Source of the DNA: Erigeron canadensis
Taxonomy: Eukaryota; Streptophyta; Magnoliopsida; Asterales; Asteraceae
Assembly: GCF_010389155.1 (NCBI RefSeq)
Contig: NC_057764.1
Location: 43,780,275-43,844,274 of the forward strand
DNA length: 64,000 nucleotides
Reading direction: 5' to 3'
Shown here: positions 24,601-36,250 of the stretch, piece after piece
Layout of the letters: each line of letters begins with the position of its first letter
Position numbering within the stretch: position 1 is the stretch's first letter
The notes under the pieces: model-generated
Databases searched by the model: none
What the model saw: only the letters and a program-made list of their open reading frames with translations
What the model was told of the DNA's origin: nothing
Made by a program: the position numbers and the translations under genes

Positions 24601-24740
24601 ATTCATCTTTAGTGTTCAATATTTGATTAGGAAAGTGTAAAATGCGATATATGTCTCTACTTTATGGAAGATTTATATCACTTCAGTATGGAGTGATATA
24701 TCACCACTAATTAATCTATACTCCTTTCTTTTTAATCTTT
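21601..24740. other. Intergenic, no gene recognised
   Basis: More than 3 kb of AT-rich sequence. ATT/TTA trinucleotide microsatellites lie at about 22526-22553 and 22632-22657. Open frames at 21626, 22021, 22612 and 23811 have no recognisable domain, atypical composition and no splice context, and I treat them as chance. Confidence 0.45.
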
Positions 24741-25136
24741 ATCTATATCTATATTATATTATATAGCAAATTCTCTTTTTTAACATCTACTTTTTCAAAA
24801 TGCCCCATATATATTTTATACTCGTATTTACCTAAAATAACTATTTTATACTTCCAATCATTTTTTTTCTCTTTCCTTCATAAATCATGTATTTCTCCAA
24901 TTCATTCAAAATCTTTTATCTCAAAAACCGTACATTGATAAATTTTAAAAATTATATGGGTGTTCTTACAATTTCATGCTCTTTCATTAGAGATGTCATT
25001 CGATATACTTTCGACGATTTTTTAAATCCGATGGCCGATGGCAGAACCCGTACGGTTAAGGTATATGGCTATCACACTCAATGACCTATCACCTCCACCA
25101 TCTCACCGCCGCAACATGCGGTACTTACTCTCGTTA
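24741..25136 (-). repeat. Dispersed repeat X, inverted single copy
   Basis: This is the reverse-complement relative of the tandem pair at 59593-60420. Shared landmarks are CGAATGACATCTCTAATG, ATGTACGGTTTTTGAG and a terminal CCGCAACATGCGG hairpin next to TACTTACTCTCGTTA. It is about 0.4 kb and non-coding. The hairpin near one end and TCTATATCTATA at the other recall a Helitron, but the end is CTCGT rather than CTRR, so the class is open. Confidence 0.6.
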
Positions 25137-25918
25137 TCTTGTAAAACTATTAATATATGGTTAGTTTTAACTTTAAGGGGTTTCATTTAACAATAATCCA
25201 ATAGGATATATATTTTCTAAGAGTTTATATGAACTTTGTATAAGATATCAATATTTTGTAAGGGAAATATAAAATGTTGTTAATAACATTACTCATATTC
25301 TCATAAAAGTCCTTTTGTTTGTCATATAATAAATCAATAATCATCCCTTCTGGATGTGAAAGCAATATATTAACTATCCCCTGTTTTGTAACCCTGCCCT
25401 TCGAGGAATTTGACCCTCCTGGCTGTTGGCTACTTGGCTCCACTAAAAATTAGAAGTATCTAAGCAATTTAATAAATTTTAAGTGGCGGTAAAAAAATAT
25501 ACTATATGTGGTGACCCGTCCCTTTGGATCTTCCAAGTGTTACCCAGATTATAACAAACTCGGACATTTAACTTTTACTTGTGAACCTCCATTCATCTTG
25601 GGATTCATCTTAACGATGAAGAATGCCTTTTTGCTCGAGTATCGATAGTATATTTAATAGCTTACGCAGTTTATTCCAATCATTTTATATACAGATTTTT
25701 AAGGATTTCAATAAACGATTTCACTAGTTTAACCGTCCAATGGACCTAGTTAACTGGTCAATCTGTACCTCTCATAAAAATTCTACTACATCCATCTCAC
25801 TAAAGTTGTCCAGCTATAAATTTCGAAAGTTTAACTTTAATGAAAGTTATATTAAGGAACATATATCTAAAACACAACTAATTTATATAAATTTCATCAA
25901 ATATTATATATATATATA
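25137..25918. other. Intergenic, no gene seen
   Basis: AT-rich sequence up to the Helitron 5' end. Small ORFs at 25225-25443 (minus) and 25740-25934 (plus) show no family features. Confidence 0.35.
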
Positions 25919-27452
25919 TCTATATAATTATTAAAACAGTAGTTAACCGAACAAATCCAAGCACTCTTTTAAACTAAAGCTATGTTAAAATATTGACACA
26001 TAGGATTTATCCTATGTGGCATCTTCATACTTTTCATAATATTTTATCTTATATTTATATAAAACAAATAAATAAAAATAAAATACAGAAAATATGTATA
26101 TATAAAAAAGTAAAAATAAACTTTTAAGCAAACTTATTAATTAAGTATTCTTTAACCAAATTTGGAATCATTATACATTGGAATTATATTTTACGTATTT
26201 TAGTTTATTATTTATGACTTTTTGATATTCACCAAAATTTGGTTTCAACTTTAATGTGATTATATCTAATCCATACATTACACATTTAGATTCATTAAGA
26301 TATATTTTTCACTAACAAGTTTGGCTATTTATTAAAAAAAAAAAAAAAGTCTACAATAATTGTCGATATTTAGATAACTTTTTATTGTTTTTTTTACAAT
26401 TATATAGTTAATTTAATATGATTTCAAACCTTATTTCGAATGATAATTTTCTTTTTCAAAGTTTCATCTCTTTTTATATGATTGGGGTAAAATCTCAAGA
26501 GTCAAAAAGCAAGTTTGTGTGCCGAGTAAAAAAACGAGTTGACAAGTAGCAAATATTTTTTTCCATTCTAATTTAATTTTGTATTATCGTTTATTTGCAA
26601 AAAAAATTTGTGTCTAGACTTTACAATTATTCAATCATGCAGGTATCGATATTTTTGATGATGGTATAGAATGTGAAGGATAATGTATATCCTTTACACT
26701 AATATACATGGAACTTGGGAAGATATATTTGACATTGTTTTATTTGACAACTATTATTTAATTAAATTATAAAATTATAAAGAACTTAACACAATAATTT
26801 TTCTCTTTTATGTTGTTTATAGAATTGAGAAATGATATAGTTACAAACAACATTTACAAACTTAGGTGGCATTTGTTTTGGACTTAATACACACAGTCAT
26901 GACTTAATCAAATATACCTAATCCATTAAGTCATTAGACGTGTTTGTTTTTTGACTTAATAAACAAAAAAACAATTGTATTGACTTAATCCATACCGACG
27001 TTATATATCCATTCAGTCATTTATCAATTCAGTCACTTAATGGTTAATAATTTATTAATTTAAAGAGTTTTATTTAAATCATCAAAACAAGTTTCAAGAC
27101 ACATTTATTCTTCATGTACATTAAACATGGTTTAAAATACGAGGATACAATACCTTAATTAACTTTTAAGTTCAATGAAAAAATTTAAAAATAAATTCAA
27201 TATAAATTTGAAGATTAACAAAAGTAACTAGTTACTATAGATTTATTTTAACTATACAAAATGTATGCAATCTTAAAAATAAAAAATCTTTAAATATTAA
27301 TTTAAAGTTTCGTTAGAACCAAATATAGATACCGAGAATTCAAACATTGTTTTTTGTCTTTATTTATATATTTACGAAATACACAATATTGGTCAAAATT
27401 TTGTTGAATGATCATTTTAAACAGCCGCACATCGTGCGGGTAAAAAACCTAG
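25919..27452 (+). mobile_element. Non-autonomous Helitron
   Basis: The 5' end is TCTATATAATTATTAAAACAGT, preceded by A. The 3' end is hairpin CCGCAC-ATC-GTGCGG, then GTAAAAAACCTAG, followed by T. TC...CTAG placed between A and T with a 3' hairpin about 10 nt from the end is the Helitron signature. The early internal motif CACATAGGATTTATCCTATGTGGCATC is shared with the 38.97-40.18 kb element. There is no Rep/helicase ORF. A segment at 26865-27060 with repeated GACTTAAT motifs may be a nested insertion. Confidence 0.85.
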
Positions 27453-27837
27453 TATATATATATATATATATTTGAATGTCATTCTATCATACTCCTATTC
27501 ATAAATTACACGTATACTTATGAAAAAACCCATATTAATCCACACCCACAAAAATGGAAAGTGAGACTCGAATTTAGGTAGATACTCTCAAGGTCAAACA
27601 TCTTACCAATGGGCCACCAACCCCATTGGCTCATCAAATACTATATAACTATAATTCGAACAAAAATATTTATGATCAAAGTTGGTAAAGTTAACTTTGA
27701 AAATTTAAAGCTAAACAACTTTAATAAGACATGAGGAGTATAAATTTTTACAATTTTACATAAATATAAGTAAAATATAGTTCTAATACAAAAATTAGAC
27801 ATTTTAAACCGTACATACAACCCAAAATAACATTAAG

Positions 27838-28118
27838 GAAGGTGTTTAACGGTATTGTCTTTGTCACTTGTTGGTGCTTTTGGAAGACAAGGAATAAAAG
27901 GATCTTCAACCATACTAGTTTTTGTAGTGTAAAGGTTTTTTTGGATGTTAATACTATAGGTTTTTTATGGTATAAAAATAGGTTGAAAAAAGGTTTAACT
28001 ATTTGGGAGGATTGGAATGTGATTAATGTAAGCTAATCCCTCCATGGAATTTTTGTATTATACCATTCCGTAATTGCGGAGTAGTGATGTTGCGAATAAA
28101 ATATACTTTTCAAAAAAA
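27838..28118 (+). mobile_element. LINE (L1-type) 3' remnant
   Basis: A 64-residue open stretch (27842-28036) reads CWCFWKTRNKRIFN, then GFLWYKNRLKKG and WEDW. This is the C-terminal region downstream of the reverse transcriptase zf-RVT domain of plant L1 LINEs. A short 3'UTR and an A-rich tail near 28110 follow. The rest of the element is missing (5' truncation). It is not a functional gene. Confidence 0.75.
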
Positions 28119-29866
28119 AGTATACAAATAATTATAAAAATAACCAAGAAAACAAGGAAAATAAAAACCGCGATCAAATCATAGTTTTTCGAAAAAAAAT
28201 TTCAAGAAAACAGAAAACATCGTTTCCCACCTTTCAATGGAAAATAACAAAGAACTTTCTTTTATTATTTTCCACTTTTATTTATAAAATTTTAAAAACC
28301 TCAAATTATATTAACCTTGTACACGCCCCATGTTACCCTCGGGCACCCCCGCTCTTACCCCCCAATGCGCATACCTTGTAAAGTTCAAACCTGATTACAT
28401 CTTGACATTGAGATGTCTCAACTACACCATCAGTAACATATACAAAATCCAACCTTTGTTTCTTCAATGTATTGATATAATAAAGGGTTTAGTATTTGTT
28501 GATATAAGTAACTCAGGTTTTTTTTTTTTGCAGCAACAGATAAATAGCTAACACTCCTATGATATACGCCCACACTGGTTCATATCATAACAATGTCCTA
28601 AAGTGTTTGCTCCCATGTAACTTAGTTATCTTGATTAAATTATCTTGTACTAGTGACATCGATATAGTTTGTAAAAGTAAAAAATAAATTAGTCGGATGT
28701 TTCAAACAGCAAGAACGATATTAATCATGTCCTAAGGTATGTAGGAAAAGCCGAAAAAATATAGACGGTTTTATCCATATATATACAATAAATTTGTTTT
28801 CATAAAAAGATTACCTCCAAGGTGACTTTTTGTATTTATTAATATATACAGTGGCGGAATGTGACTTTTTATGCTAAGAGGGCCTAAAACATTGAAGCAT
28901 ATAAAAAAAATCCATAATGATATGAAGCAAAACAAATTACTACTACGAAATTTACAAACCTAAAAATGGGGTAATGGAGATTTGAAGGAAAGTAGTATTA
29001 CATCGATTATGTGACTTATATCCATGTTTCATTTTACATGATTAAATAGAAACATAAGACTCAATTGACACTTTTGGCTCATCCCCTGTTTTTATACACT
29101 TAGATAGGAAGAAAAAAAATGTATAAAGGTAAATAACGAGTAGACTTGGTAATGGCAAGTTATAACTCTAATACGGAGTTAGGCCATTGTGTAAAAAGAA
29201 CAAGAGTTAAACAATAAATAGATTCCACATTCCCACATATACAAAAGAAACACTTACAAAAATGAGATGATTGAATGAACTAATTAAAGAATAAATGTAA
29301 AATTTCATGGAAAACATTGGTGAATAAACAAAGGGAGATGTTTAACGTGCATAAAAAAATTTGTACCTTTTATATTAAAAGTCTGCCCCTTGATTTTCAT
29401 GGTAAATATACAAACACTTTATGCACCTTAAACACAGCCCTAAAGACTGTATTTAGCAAACCCCATAAACAAATAGTCAAATACTCGTACTTGAGATAAG
29501 GATTTTTGGAGAATCAATTTAAAAAATACTCTTAGCTTACCATTCACCAAATAAAAAAAGAACAAATATCTTATAAAATTAAACATATTACAACTTTAAT
29601 ACAAAATATTGGGAGGACCACTGTCTTTCTTGGTCTTTAATGCCTTCCGCCCTTGAATATATACTATAATTTTTTCTACGAGAAGTGTCAAATTCAGATC
29701 CTCTGTTATATATGATCTTAAAAAGATGGATAAACATAATTTAAAAATAGTGATGAATATCTCAGTTACACGACATATATTTTTATTTATTATTGAAATT
29801 TCAAAGAATGTGTTTTGAGATAATGGTCGAATGACAAAGAGATTATGGTTTCTCATAAAGGCTCAA
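28119..29866. other. Intergenic, no gene recognised
   Basis: AT-rich, with small ORFs at 28330, 29317 and 29596 lacking any recognisable domain. No transposon ends could be defined. Confidence 0.4.
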
Positions 29867-30119
29867 ATTAGGCTCTAAGGGTGGGGGGAGCTTGCCCACT
29901 CCTCCCCTCCTCTCCCCGATTTTTCTTCTCCTCTCCTCCCTTCCCCTTTTGCTAGGAGCATCTCGCCACCCCTCCCCTCCTCTTCCCACCCTTTTCCAAT
30001 TTAATTTCATTTCCATTTTATTTTTATTCAAATAAAACATTTTATTTCATAAATTAAAACTAATACAACTTAAAACACATAATTTTATTCTAACACACAA
30101 AAACAAGTAAAACATACAA

Positions 30120-31267
30120 CTAAGGCGCCGGCCATCCGTACTGCTCACAAAGGGCGCGTTTCTGTGCCAAAACCATCTCCAACGTCGGCCCGCTGAGGTG
30201 ATCGTGTGGCCTGATCACGAAGTCCATATCACTCTGTCGCTGCTGATTCTGGACCATCCGTGTCATCTCCTCCTCCCGTTTCTTCCTAGTCTCCTCCGCC
30301 GCCATATAGCTATCCATCATCGCCTTTTGCATCTGCATCTTCTCCTCCCGAGCTCGTTTTTTATCCTCATTGTCGCATTTTAACTCCGCGACCATCTTCA
30401 AGAACTCCTCAGATGTAGTAGAGGCGGAAGGAGCAGCCTGCTTACCCTTAGCTTTACGGCGGGGTGGGACAGGTCTAGCAGGATGTACGGGTGCATCATC
30501 AATGTCATTCCCTCCCTCCTCTTCCTGCTCCAACTGGTCCTCATTCAAGTCAATGTGGACCGATGCCTCCCCCGATGAACGTACATGAACAGACCCTTCC
30601 GTTCTTGCCCGTTTGCTACCCGACTCCTCACAAATCCCCTCCAAAGTAAGAACCTCCGACCATTTCGGTCCTTTCCTCAAAACCTGCCACGCCTCTACAT
30701 GCGGAAACCCGGACTTGTTATTGTATTTCCGCATATACAATGCCACAGACGCCTTAAACACATCCTCGTCACTTTGGCTACTCAACATCCTACTTTTCTT
30801 CACATTGTAGATACCACAAAAACCCGACACCTTATGCTTCAAATCCTTCCATTTCGACCGACACATTTCCGGGGACGCCCCGAATCACGATTCAAGTGTG
30901 AATCCATCTGAAACTTCACCTTCCCCCAAAACGAACCCGCCGTTTGTGCGTTTCCGACGTATGGATCCTCGGAAACGTTTAACCAAGCTTTTGCCAAACA
31001 CGCCTCTTCATTCTTCCCCCAATTTCTACACTCTCTTTTACCTTTAACGGGGACTTGGGTCTCGGGTATTTCTTCCTCCTCTTCCTCCTCGACCTCTTCT
31101 TCTTCTTCTTCTTCTTCTTCCGGTTGACTCGCCAAGTGGCTTGAAGAACCACCCGCGAAACCCGAAAACCTGGCTTGAGATTCATTTGCAAAACCCAAAA
31201 ACCCGGTGTTCATTTGTTGGACATTTGCCGGGACGGATTCGAAAAACCCTGGATCCATACTACTCAA
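30120..31267 (-). pseudogene. Harbinger-type ORF1, NAM-associated, frameshifted
   Basis: The first frame (31267-30839) starts MSSMDPGFFESVP, has an acidic run of Glu residues near residues 50-70 coded by TTC/CTC repeats, then CRNWGKNEEACLAKAWLNVSED and GSFWGKV. This is the Myb/SANT-like part of the plant proteins often labelled glutathione S-transferase T3-like, which are really PIF/Harbinger ORF1. The second frame (30866-30120) continues with MCRSKWKDLKHKVSGF, YNNKSGF, a lysine/glutamate-rich coiled-coil and YGWPAP before the stop. The two halves are contiguous parts of one protein, broken by a one-base-type frameshift near 30870-30885 in a G run. It is probably dead, unless the break is a sequence error. 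Confidence 0.75.
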
Positions 31268-31439
31268 GAAATCTTCAACACGTTATGGCCTACAAACATT
31301 TTCGGCCGTGTTTTTTTGCGAAGGAGGAGGTGGCATAATATCGCGATTGTTTGTTTGGTTTTTGCGTTTTTTAGGTCGATTTGAGTAATTGGGTTGTTTT
31401 GGTTTCTTCCCCCTTTTCATTTTTGTGGGTTCAGGTTGT

Positions 31440-31580
31440 TGATTTGATTGAAAAAAAAAAAATTGAGAAAGAAGAAGAACAGAAGGGGGCGGCGAGAAAG
31501 AAGAGAAAAAAAGAGAAAGTGAGAAAGAAGAAAAAGAAAAGAGAAAAAAAAAGTTTTTTTTTGTTTTAACCGTTGCATGT
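31440..31580. repeat. Purine-rich tract upstream of ORF1
   Basis: About 120 bp is almost purely A and G on the plus strand (GAAAGAAGAAGAAC, GAGAAAAAAAGAGAAAG). On the ORF strand this is a CT-rich leader 170-310 bp before the start at 31267, common in 5'UTRs of this element family. Confidence 0.5.
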
Positions 31581-31659
31581 AGGCCCCTCACCTTTTTTTT
31601 TCTAACGTTCAAAATCATCGGCAGCGTATCCGCCACCATCCTCCCCTCACTCGTCCCCT

Positions 31660-31825
31660 CCCCACCGATACCGGTAGGTCGGGGCGGTGTGCACGCCGGT
31701 ACCGGTTCCCTGCCTAACGACTCCGTCCAGCCTAAGGCTAGGCGAAGCGTCCTGGGGAGGGAACCGTTACCTGATAGGTTGCTGATGGAACACCGCGCCG
31801 ACCCCCCGATACCGGAAGGGTGGGG
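31660..31825. repeat. GC-rich foldback
   Basis: Inverted arms: CCGATACCGGTAGGTCGGGG and GCGGTGT on the left pair with ACACCGC and GACCCCCCGATACCGG on the right. An inner pair CGGTTCCCT / AGGGAACCG closes the loop, and AGCCTAAGGCTAGG sits at the centre. It is much more GC-rich than the surroundings. It lies upstream of the ORF1 leader and could be a nested foldback element. Confidence 0.65.
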
Positions 31826-32097
31826 AGCGAATTATTTTTTTCATACATTAGTTTTTTCTATTTCTTCTAACATACTGATAAGCCTTAAATTGTACATGTT
31901 TCCCTACACCGAATTGGACGTTTTGTACTAGTTTTATAGCCATTTATACTTGTTTTGTGCTGCATTATGGTATTTGCAAGTGGTTTCAGGCCTAAAGCAG
32001 GTATATTGCCCCAAATGGTAGAAAATAGCTCAGAAGTGGTCCATATGCACTAACCAAAGAAGAACGAAGCTGAAACGGCAAATCCCTGCAAGACCTC

Positions 32098-32374
32098 GCG
32101 GCGTGAGTAGGGTGACTCGCGACGCGAGCCAGGGTAATTAAAACCCAGTCGCGGCGCGAGAGATGCAGGTCGCGGCGCGATTTGTGGATTTTCAAGACAG
32201 AAGTTTTCACTGAAGTCCCTAGCGGCGCGATTAGGCCCTCTCGCGGCACGAGCCAGGTTTTCAACCCAGTAGCGGCGCGAGAAGGGACCCTAGCGGCGCG
32301 AGTTGGGCACTTTCGAAGTCAGAACTTTGGCCTGAAGGAGCTAGCGGCGCAACCCAAGACCCTAGTGACGCGAG
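32098..32374 (+). repeat. Phased GCGGCGCGAG decamer array
   Basis: Ten copies of a GCGGCGCGAG-like decamer start at 32098, 32119, 32151, 32172, 32222, 32243, 32272, 32293, 32344 and 32365. They form five pairs, each with exactly 21 bp between starts. Pair-to-pair steps are 53, 71, 50 and 72 bp, giving a higher period of about 122 bp. With its common CTC prefix the decamer is nearly palindromic (CTCGCG-GCGCGAG). The array ends about 35 bp before a TATA box. Confidence 0.85.
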
Positions 32375-32754
32375 TTCTGCCTGACATCACCATTTTCTCT
32401 CTCCTGGGGTATAAATACCATCCACCACTCCACCCAAACCCTAGTCTTGGACATTTTCAGCTCACACACTTATACTTCAGCCGTTTTTCAAGGTTTTCAA
32501 GAGTTTTTCACTACTCCAACATCATTTGAAGACTTGAAGATTAATTTTAGCTATTGTTACTCATTGTAGCTCGATTGTAACTTCGGTTTGTAATTGTTCT
32601 CTATATTGGGTAAATCATGTCTTCCTTTCTACTTCAATCTTTAGCTTTTAACATTATGAGTAGCTAAATCCTTATACATCTATGAAGATGAAGTGAAACA
32701 ATTAGTTATGGTTGCATAGTATTTTGAATTCAAGTTGGTTTTACTTAACATTTT

Positions 32755-32862
32755 GTCAAGATCTTAATGAAGTGATTTCTTCCACTTAGATTTGTGTTCT
32801 CGGTAAAATGTTAAGATCTTAATGAAGTGATTTCTTCCACTTAGATTTGTGTTCTCGGTGAT
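32755..32862. repeat. Tandem duplication, about 54 bp
   Basis: AAGATCTTAATGAAGTGATT followed by TCTTCCACTTAGATTTGTGT occurs twice in direct succession inside the LTR-like block. The copies are almost identical, so it is a recent local duplication. Confidence 0.75.
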
Positions 32863-34187
32863 ATTTGTGTTTTTCAATAGTGGTACTAGTTGAATGCAAA
32901 TATTATTTTAGTTGTTTGTCTATGAACAATTTTTGCTAGGTCATGGTATGATAGTAAAGAATATAAGTTTAATAGAAATTACTTTGTTAAGTGAATTTAA
33001 CGGTTGGTGGTATCACGTTTCTTTCACAAAGATTAAATTGTTATTTAAGTAGTCAAACAAACTAGTTAGTTCAAGGAAGTGTAATAAGGTTGGTGGTACC
33101 ACTTGTTGCAAGGAATTGAATTGATTAGGTGATTGAGTCGATTTTACAACCGGAGTGCACGCCGGGTGTGTTTTAGTCTTGTCACGATTATTGTCACCAA
33201 CAATATTGAATTTTGAGCTTAAACCATATGCAACCTAAACTTCTTGTGTAGCGGATTCGACATAGATGGCTTTTTAATTATTTGTTACAACTCAAACTAT
33301 TTTCGCATACTCTCGATTGACACCGGTTGAGTATTTAATTTATTTTACTTGTCGATTAATTAGCTTTCTGAAACGCAAAGTGACAACTCGGTCACAAACC
33401 AAACTTTCTCTTGATTTACATTTTTACAACCTTAAGTACAACATTTAGTCCTTGAGTTCGATCCTGGTCTTACCCATTAACTATATTACATACGAACGGG
33501 TACACTGCCCATAAGTGTGTGGTAGACAATAAACGGTAGATCTTGTTATAAATTATTAAACTCGATTTCACACATCACATACTTTAATATTGTTTTAATT
33601 TTGGGTTGCGCAACAACCATCAGGATTCAAACGTTCACAAAGATCTTCGGATGGATCTCATTGACCATATTCATCGCACATTTATCCCGAGCCTCGATCG
33701 CTAGTTTATTTATGTATTGTGTCGTCATTTCGTTTAAGATTGTAATTTGGTGTTTTATTTTGTTGTTTTATTTTAATATTGTACTAGTTTTAATTTATTA
33801 AATAAAAATTTTAGTTATTAAAATTAAATAGAAAAGGGTGGGGAGGGGAAGGAAGGGGGAGGAGTGGTGAGACATTGCTAGCTTTAGGCAGCAGGTGGGG
33901 AGGAGAAGCAAAACCAGGGAGAGGAGAGGTGGCGAGATGCTCCCCCCACCCTTACATTAGGTATTGGGTGGCCACAAGTATTAACTATAGTAATTCTTTT
34001 CATATTTTTAGATGATAGGAGTTTCTTATCAAAAAATTTAAATTGAGAATCTATTTAGCTAAAAAGTTATCTAATGCAGACTCGATTAAAACAACGTATG
34101 CTAAAAATTTATTCATGACTAGTTTACATAGTAAGAAAAAAAATATAATAAAATACAAATAGATACACTATAGAAATAAGGTGGGGA

Positions 34188-34372
34188 GGAGATTCCTTCA
34201 AGTTGTCCAACATGACTAGTTATGTTAGACAACTCTTAGCTCTTGAATTAAAATCAATGGTCAAAATTCAAAGTTCATCTTTGAATCTTGACCTTTGATT
34301 TTCATACAAAGAACAAGATGTTACCAACTTGATCTATCAAGTTAAAAATAACTCGAGGAAACCTATTCCCAA
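34188..34372. mobile_element. Foldback MITE Z, copy 1
   Basis: It begins GATTCCTTCAAGTTGTCCAAC and ends with a degenerate inverse (GAGGAAACC). The inner pair CAACATGACTAGTTATGTT is mirrored near 34330. The layout and GACCTTTGATTTTCAT match the better-preserved copy at 36251-36430. Confidence 0.5.
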
Positions 34373-34660
34373 TAAGGTAGACATGCACGATGAGCAATTT
34401 AAGGATACATACATATATATATATATAATATTATATAATAGTAATGTTAAAAAGGATATATAATAGTAATAAAATATAATAATATAATATTGAAAAGGAT
34501 TTCATTGGCTATTCAAGCCTCATGTCCCTTGTCATTGCTATTTTCCGAAACACACGCTTTTATATGCCTTCTCAATTTTCAGATTCCATGTTTTTCTCGG
34601 CCGCCCATGACCTCATTTGTGTTCGGATCTAATTAATTACTCGTAATGTTTATGTAGATA

Positions 34661-35074
34661 ACGGTGTAAATGAGACTACAGCTCGCGAGTTACTTGAAAT
34701 CGACTCGTAAATTATTTGAAATCGACTCGGTTTAAATCAAGTCGAGCTCGAGCTACTCGAGTAGGTTTTCGAGCCGAGCTCGAGTATCAAAATAACGAGC
34801 TCGTGAAGCTCGCGAGCCTTATCGAGCTTCTTTAATATTACAACTTTACCCTTTATATATAAATATATTTAATTATAAATATAACTACTATTATTATTTT
34901 TTATATAAATATTACAAATATATATCTTATCGAGTCGAGTCGAGTCGAGCTCGCTCGATAGTGTCAGTTACTCGATCGAGCTCGAGTCGAGTTTCGAGCT
35001 TCGAGTTCCCTAGTCGAGTCGAGCTCGAGCCTGACACTGTATCGGCTCGATTTGGCTCGTTTACACACCCTTAC
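34661..35074. mobile_element. hAT-like MITE with perfect target duplication
   Basis: A 414-bp element between two copies of ATGTAGATA (34652-34660 and 35075-35083). The ends are ACGGTGTAAATGAG and CTCGTTTACACACCCTTAC, imperfect inverted repeats of the GGTGTAAACGAG type. The interior is built of palindromic GAGCTCGAGC / CTCGAGTCGAG blocks on both sides of an AT-rich centre and can fold back on itself. An 8-bp duplication would be hAT; the ninth matching base could be chance or indicate a Mutator-like element. The 62-residue ORF inside is a repeat artefact. Confidence 0.78.
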
Positions 35075-35083
35075 ATGTAGATA

Positions 35084-36250
35084 TACAAAAAGAAGGAAAG
35101 AACGCACCTTCTCCGCTAATTTTATACGCAACAAACGAAATAAAACTACCAAGGTTTTTTTTATAAATTTCTACAGAATTAACCCGCCCCACATATACAA
35201 CGGTCCCCATGTTACTATAATCTTTATATGTAAGAGGCCGATGTAGGCTTAAAATGTAAAAAACATAGAACTATTTTCACTGTTGGAGATGTCTCTTTAA
35301 ACAGTATCAACTTTTTAAACCCTCCAAATTCTTAAATTTTACCTGACATCATAAAAACATCTTTACATTTTAAACAACATATATGACACATCACTACCCA
35401 TTCATTTGGACAAATACGCTACAAGCACGTCCTTAAACAAAAATAAACACTAAAAAAATGGACACATAGACATAGGCTATTGACAAATATTAATGAGGAT
35501 TTGAAAGTATTTTTGCATTCTAGCTAGGATATTCTAATAATACTCTTTACAAATTGTCGTTTCTCTCTCAATTGGAAAAAAAAAAAGCACATGGAGGATG
35601 CCAGCAATGTCATATCACTATGACAAAAAGAATTAATATATTGATGATGTGATACACCTATTATAACTAGGTATAACTAAGATGTTGGCAAACCGGTTTG
35701 GTTCCTTTCCATCAGGTGGTATAGTGGGGGCACAAATTCACAACTGAACCATGGTTCACCGGTTGCTAACCATATATCATGTTCCTATAGCTAGTCTTTG
35801 AGGTAAAACATTTGTGGTTCACATGTCAACGACTGGTTCGGATCATGTAACAATATATATTGCTGACAGATTTATTTTTTTTCAATCATTTTTTTTTCTT
35901 TTTTTTTTTGAACAGCATTTTTTCTATCATGTGATATCAATCAATGTCCGACTCCAATTCTAGTATGATATGATATCTTTTTGAATGTTATATAAAACAT
36001 GTTCCAACATTTTTATGACGAGTCTTTTCTCGAGCGATATGTCCCTATAGCCTCGAAACAATCAAATTCAAGCAACAATGTCTTGCACATTAAAATGGTT
36101 GTATTATTTTATTATAAAAGCATGTTGCATAGGGCACCTTTTCCCCTAATTTATGTTTCTTTCTTTTTTTTAACCCAATGATTAGATATATCGATGATAC
36201 ACAATTACGCCTCAAGTTTTCCCAACTTGACTCGATACACAATTACGGAA
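35084..36250. other. Intergenic, no gene recognised
   Basis: AT-rich sequence, with T-rich runs around 35877-35910. No coding or mobile feature is supported. Confidence 0.4.

Larger units (their letters stand above)
31925..33580 (+). mobile_element. LTR-like block, probable solo LTR
   Basis: The order is a GC-motif array (32098-32375), a TATA box TATAAATA at 32410-32417, a leader-like stretch, poly(T)/TTGTAA signals and a tail ending near TTTCACACATCACA. This resembles a long plant Ty3/gypsy LTR with U3 and R regions. No gag/pol or second LTR is present. Exact ends and a target duplication were not settled. A direct repeat TGTACTAGTTTTA at 31924 and 33779 brackets the block. Confidence 0.45.
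29873..33955. mobile_element. 4.1-kb TIR element with Myb/NAM-type ORF
   Basis: The left end CTCTAAGGGTGGGGGGAGC and right end GCTCCCCCCACCCTTAC are inverted. The similarity continues inward for about 130 bp as CT-rich and GA-rich arms (29.88-30.01 and 33.83-33.95 kb). ATTAGG lies directly outside both ends (29867-29872; 33956-33961), a likely target duplication. The coding content suggests the PIF/Harbinger group, but a 6-bp duplication does not fit its usual 3-bp TWA, so the class is tentative. It holds a frameshifted ORF, a GC-rich foldback and a nested LTR-like block. No DDE transposase is present. Confidence 0.6.

Noticed and set aside
24741..25136. Calling repeat X a Helitron
   Set aside because: It has a terminal hairpin and a TC-like start, but the end is CTCGT, not CTRR, and A/T flanks are not convincing.
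30198..30911. Plus-strand ORFs opposite ORF1
   Set aside because: They are antisense shadows of the recognisable Myb/NAM-associated ORF.
32098..32374. A CRISPR-like array
   Set aside because: The units are 10-bp decamers in plant DNA with uneven spacers, next to a TATA box in an LTR-like block; nothing else is CRISPR-like.
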